DNA of 32,396 bases. Source: Ruminococcus sp. Its GTDB lineage: Bacteria; Bacillota; Clostridia; Oscillospirales; Ruminococcaceae. Every line of letters begins with the position of its first letter. Position 1 is the stretch's first letter. This document shows positions 30,194 to 32,396 of the stretch, in pieces. The stretch covers positions 1 to 32,396 of the forward strand of contig JAGBNQ010000066.1 in NCBI GenBank assembly GCA_017634275.1, read 5' to 3'. The notes under the pieces are model-generated. The model had not been told where the DNA came from. It was given only the letters and a program-made list of their open reading frames with translations, and made no database searches. Position numbers and translations under genes: made by a program.

Positions 30194-31081
30194 CTATTTT
30201 TGGTCTATTTTAAACTGTAAAGAATTCTTTTCCTTGTATATCGTGAGCTCAAAGCTGTCCTCTTTGTCACCGTCCTTGATAGTAAAGCTTACTGTTCCGA
30301 CCTTTTTTGCATTTACATAGACAATGCCCTGCCCGGGGTCACTGAGCTCGACGCTTATCCCCTCGTCGCCCTCTACGGTCAGCTCGGCATTCTCGGAATA
30401 GGTATAGCCATCGGGGAGAAAAGAATCGCCCGAATAGCTTATATTATTCATATTAATAATGACTGCCGCCACAGTAACTGCCGCTATGGCAGCAAGTATT
30501 ATCTTCTGCTTTTTGTCTGATGTGAATGCAAAAATAAATACCGCCGTCTGAGCAAGACAGAGAACCGTGGTAACGATCATTTTAGGCGGGTCTGAAATAA
30601 AATCAAACAGTGTTCCCATACCTGTGACGGTCATAAATACCACCACAGGGGCGATGATAAGCGTGCTTAACCAGTTTCTCTTTTTAAGATACCAGCCGAT
30701 AAACGCCATTGGGAAAGTAAGCAGCGTCCAGTAAAACCAAGTTCGGTAATATCCGAAGAGCTTCCAGCCCATATCGGAAAACGGCACCTCAAAAAGATAG
30801 ATAAGCGGCTGGCTTATCAGGAAAAATACAAAGGTCTTGAGTGCCGAGTCAAGGGGCTTTTTGCAGTTTGGCATAATAAGTATGGCAAGAACGAACCATG
30901 CCTCAAAGTCAATGCCCATACGCTCAAAGGAGGTATCTTTAAATATCGGCACGACAAGGAAAACTGTCGTGATGACAGCCGAGATGAGTGCCAGGGCTAT
31001 CACCTTTACCCAGCTCATTTCAATTCCGCCGTACAGCTTTTGTAATACTCCGCTTTTTTCTGCTGTTTTGTTTTCTTCCAT
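30194..31081 (-). CDS. Membrane protein with C-terminal extracytoplasmic beta domain, unknown function
   Basis: A 295-residue protein that I do not recognise. A polar N-terminus (MEENKTAEKSGVLQKLYGG) is followed by about six or seven membrane helices between residues 25 and 210 (WVKVIALALISAVITTVFLV, WFVLAILIMP, TFVFFLISQPLIYLF, WFYWTLLTFPMAFIGWYL, LIIAPVVVFMTVTGM, TTVLCLAQTAVFIFAF, IILAAIAAVTVAAVII). The last 80 residues are a Gly/Asp/Val-rich domain with beta pattern (VEGDEGISVELSDPGQGIVYVN), probably Ig-like and outside. The start at 31081 is chosen over GTG 31090 because GAAAGG lies eight bases before it. Its only promoter candidate is a (T)GCACC-N16-GGGTATTA block, as in front of the charged-protein genes, so co-regulation is likely. 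Confidence 0.8.
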   Translation of the reverse strand: MEENKTAEKSGVLQKLYGGIEMSWVKVIALALISAVITTVFLVVPIFKDTSFERMGIDFEAWFVLAILIMPNCKKPLDSALKTFVFFLISQPLIYLFEVPFSDMGWKLFGYYRTWFYWTLLTFPMAFIGWYLKKRNWLSTLIIAPVVVFMTVTGMGTLFDFISDPPKMIVTTVLCLAQTAVFIFAFTSDKKQKIILAAIAAVTVAAVIINMNNISYSGDSFLPDGYTYSENAELTVEGDEGISVELSDPGQGIVYVNAKKVGTVSFTIKDGDKEDSFELTIYKEKNSLQFKIDQK

Positions 31082-31114
31082 TTTCTTCACCTTTCTTTAT
31101 TGTTCTCACATATA

Positions 31115-31143
31115 TAATACCCTTATTTTCCCATTTCGGGTGC
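31115..31143 (-). promoter_or_regulatory. Putative alternative-sigma promoter, site 4
   Basis: On the minus strand TGCACC (GCACC at 31143-31139), 16 bases, then GGGTATTA (31122-31115), 41 bases before the ATG at 31081. Spacing and boxes equal sites 2 and 3, although it stands in a different operon on the other strand. It begins just after the stop of the flavodoxin gene. Confidence 0.6.
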
Positions 31144-31146
31144 ATT

Positions 31147-31692
31147 TTATTTTATACTTTTTCCAAGCCTGTAAGCGCTTTCGCAGAAGGGGATATTATT
31201 GATATCCTGCTCATCTGTATGTAAAATTTCGGCGTGCCCTAAGTTTTTCCACGCAAGGCGCGTCATCATATAATCAAAGTGCTCATATAAAAGCTCGGGG
31301 TGGCTGCCGCCTGCTGCCACAAGCAAAGCGCCTGCTCTGCCCTTGCCTATAAGCATTGACCTGTCACACTCCGCCAAAGCCCAAAGCCTGTCGATAACAT
31401 TTTTGAGCGTTCCCGAATAGCTCCAGAAAAAGAGCGGTGTTGCAAAAACGATAACCTCGGCGGTTTTCATTTCACCGAAGATAATATCCATATCATCACG
31501 GATAGCACAGGGGTGCAGGCTATCCTTTCCGCCCTTAAGGCAGCCTATGCAGCTGTGAATCTTAAGTGAGGAGAGGTTTATGACACTAACATTATTGCCG
31601 CCCTCCTCAGCGCCCTTGCAGAAAGCTGATATCATTGCAGCGGTAAAGCCGCGCGGCCTTGCCGAGCCGTTAAGTACAAGTATATTAGCCAG
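31147..31692 (-). CDS. Flavodoxin-family FMN reductase with probable CTG start
   Basis: A 181-residue NADPH-dependent FMN reductase-like flavoprotein, cytoplasmic. It starts (M)ANILVLNGSARPRGFTAAM with the FMN phosphate loop, has KIHSCIGCLKGGKDSLHPC (compare SPCIGCIACG in the copy at 19936-20469) and the flavin loop FATPLFFWSYSGTLKNVIDRLW. An ATG at 31719 is in frame, but it lies at the transcription start predicted from the perfect promoter at 31724-31752, so it has no leader. AGGGGGTG sits seven bases before CTG 31692, exactly where family members begin MANILVLNG. CTG initiation is therefore the better reading, though leaderless ATG is possible. It is divergent from a flavin reductase gene. 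Confidence 0.8.
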   Translation of the reverse strand: MANILVLNGSARPRGFTAAMISAFCKGAEEGGNNVSVINLSSLKIHSCIGCLKGGKDSLHPCAIRDDMDIIFGEMKTAEVIVFATPLFFWSYSGTLKNVIDRLWALAECDRSMLIGKGRAGALLVAAGGSHPELLYEHFDYMMTRLAWKNLGHAEILHTDEQDINNIPFCESAYRLGKSIK

Positions 31693-31723
31693 ACCCTCAC
31701 CCCCTGAATACAATAACATATCT

Positions 31724-31752
31724 ATTATACACTTTTACGCTTTTTGTGTCAA
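31724..31752 (-). promoter_or_regulatory. Consensus promoter of the flavodoxin gene
   Basis: On the minus strand: TTGACA (31752-31747), a 17-base spacer and TATAAT (31729-31724), a perfect match. The start of transcription near 31717 decides against the in-frame ATG at 31719 as a normal start. Confidence 0.88.
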
Positions 31753-31763
31753 GCGAAATAATC

Positions 31764-31791
31764 TTGACTTTTGTTATATTTGTGTTATAAT
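31764..31791 (+). promoter_or_regulatory. Promoter of the flavin reductase gene
   Basis: TTGACT (31764-31769), a 16-base spacer and TATAAT (31786-31791). It is back-to-back with the flavodoxin promoter; the -35 boxes are 11 bases apart, so the two genes may share a regulator. No clear dyad is seen between them. Confidence 0.72.
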
Positions 31792-31832
31792 TATAATAAG
31801 GTTATTACCTTAGATCAAAGGAGGTTTTTATT

Positions 31833-32396
31833 ATGAGAAAGAATTTGGGAGCATCGCCCGCACTTTTCCCCATGCCCGTTGTTATAGTTGCAGCATACGG
31901 CGCTGACGGAAATATCTGCGCTATGAACGCAGCATGGGCGCAGATATGCGGCAGCGACAAGATTGCGCTTTTTATAGACGCTGACCACAAGACCACTAAA
32001 AACATCATGGAAACAAAGGCCTTTACGGTAAGCATTGCAGATGTGAAGAATATGGAATCGGCTGATTTCTTCGGCATTGCTACGGGAAACAAAATGCCCG
32101 ATAAATTTGAGCGCAGCGGCTGCCATGCAGTCAAGAGCGAGTTTGTTAACGCGCCGATAATCGAAGAATACCCCGTGACGATAGAGTGTGAGCTTGCCGA
32201 GGAGGTAAACACCCTCAATATGCACGCGATAGTCGGCAAGATTGTAAACGTAAGCGCTGATGAAAGTGTAGTGGGCGACAAGGACAAGATAGACCCCGAA
32301 AAGGTAAACGCGCTTATTTTTGACCAGTACAGGAGCGGATATTACTCCGTTGGCGAAAAGGTAGGTCAGGCATGGAATGCAGGCAAGGCGCTTATG
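31833..32396 (+). CDS. Flavin reductase-like FMN-binding split-barrel protein, 3' end beyond window
   Basis: The frame is open to the last base: 188 codons are visible and the family is about 190 residues, so it is nearly complete. It reads MRKNLGASPALFPMPVVIVAAYG, DGNICAMNAAWAQICGSDKIALFID, then KNIMETKAFTVSIADVKNMESADFFGIATGNKMPDKF, the order seen in flavin reductase-domain proteins of the split-barrel fold that bind FMN. CxxMNAAW and the ADFFGI...GNK segment are typical of the anaerobe branch often called flavoredoxin. AAAGGAGG fixes the start at 31833. It is divergent from a flavodoxin-type reductase, so the pair may exchange flavin or electrons. No signal peptide. Confidence 0.88.
   Translation, partial: MRKNLGASPALFPMPVVIVAAYGADGNICAMNAAWAQICGSDKIALFIDADHKTTKNIMETKAFTVSIADVKNMESADFFGIATGNKMPDKFERSGCHAVKSEFVNAPIIEEYPVTIECELAEEVNTLNMHAIVGKIVNVSADESVVGDKDKIDPEKVNALIFDQYRSGYYSVGEKVGQAWNAGKALM

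Overview
The window looks like chromosome from a low-to-mid GC Gram-positive Clostridia, most likely a Ruminococcus-like gut member of the Oscillospiraceae. The grounds are strong AGGAGG-type ribosome binding sites, many near-consensus TTGACA-N17-TATAAT promoters, lipoproteins with Clostridia-style Ser/Thr-rich linkers, a GH16/GH5 plant-glucan pair, rubredoxin, flavodoxin-like reductases and an A-type RNase P RNA. No rRNA, tRNA, CRISPR array, phage or conjugation gene is visible. Genus placement is inference.

Layout. 1-3640: the end of an alpha/beta hydrolase, an Old Yellow Enzyme-type oxidoreductase, a DUF1934-like protein, a tandemly duplicated promoter, a papain-like protein and a HAD phosphatase. 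3646-4910: a palindromic repeat, rubredoxin (3878-4036) and an orphan prepilin. 5063-6866: a lipoprotein GH16 glucanase followed by a cytoplasmic GH5 enzyme. 6919-8616: rnpB and a DUF3048 lipoprotein, driven by two near-identical promoters. 8860-12333: a c-di-GMP pair, one triple-sensor diguanylate cyclase and one GGDEF-EAL phosphodiesterase broken by a one-base frameshift. 12489-14990: a leftward TetR/aldo-keto reductase/CMD-cupin operon. 15104-16405: a palindromic repeat, a decapitated lipoprotein and an Rpn-type nuclease. 16698-19778: an ABC exporter whose ATPase gene is also frameshifted. 19936-22546: a second leftward redox operon (aldo-keto reductase, DUF4405 membrane protein, flavodoxin) whose promoter/operator copies the TetR one. 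22734-27594: three genes for highly charged helical proteins of unknown function. 27601-32396: an anion permease, an anti-anti-sigma/anti-sigma pair, a possible leader RNA, a membrane protein, a flavodoxin and a flavin reductase that runs off the end.

Two regulatory networks can be read directly. (1) Both redox operons have the same promoter, TTGACA-N17-TATAAT, bracketed by two TGACAY-type 13-bp dyads, so the TetR protein at 14291-14914 probably controls itself and the distant operon. (2) The three unknown genes at 22796, 26181 and 26586 and the membrane protein ending at 30194 all have a different promoter-like block, (T)GCACC-N16-GGGTATTA. The GGGTAT resembles the -10 of SigB/SigF-family sigma factors, and the window also encodes an RsbV/RsbW-like (SpoIIAA/SpoIIAB-like) switch, the class of regulator that controls such sigma factors. 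This putative alternative-sigma regulon with unknown charged proteins is the best candidate for an undescribed system here.

Small palindromic or MITE-like elements are frequent: 2237-2292 with 15104-15200, 3646-3849, 8617-8703 with 28826-28999, 12349-12420 and 20489-20660. Two single-base frameshifts (near 11805 and 16818) and two probable non-ATG starts (ACG at 29792, CTG at 31692) are either real decay or unusual initiation, or sequence errors. Reads would be needed to decide.
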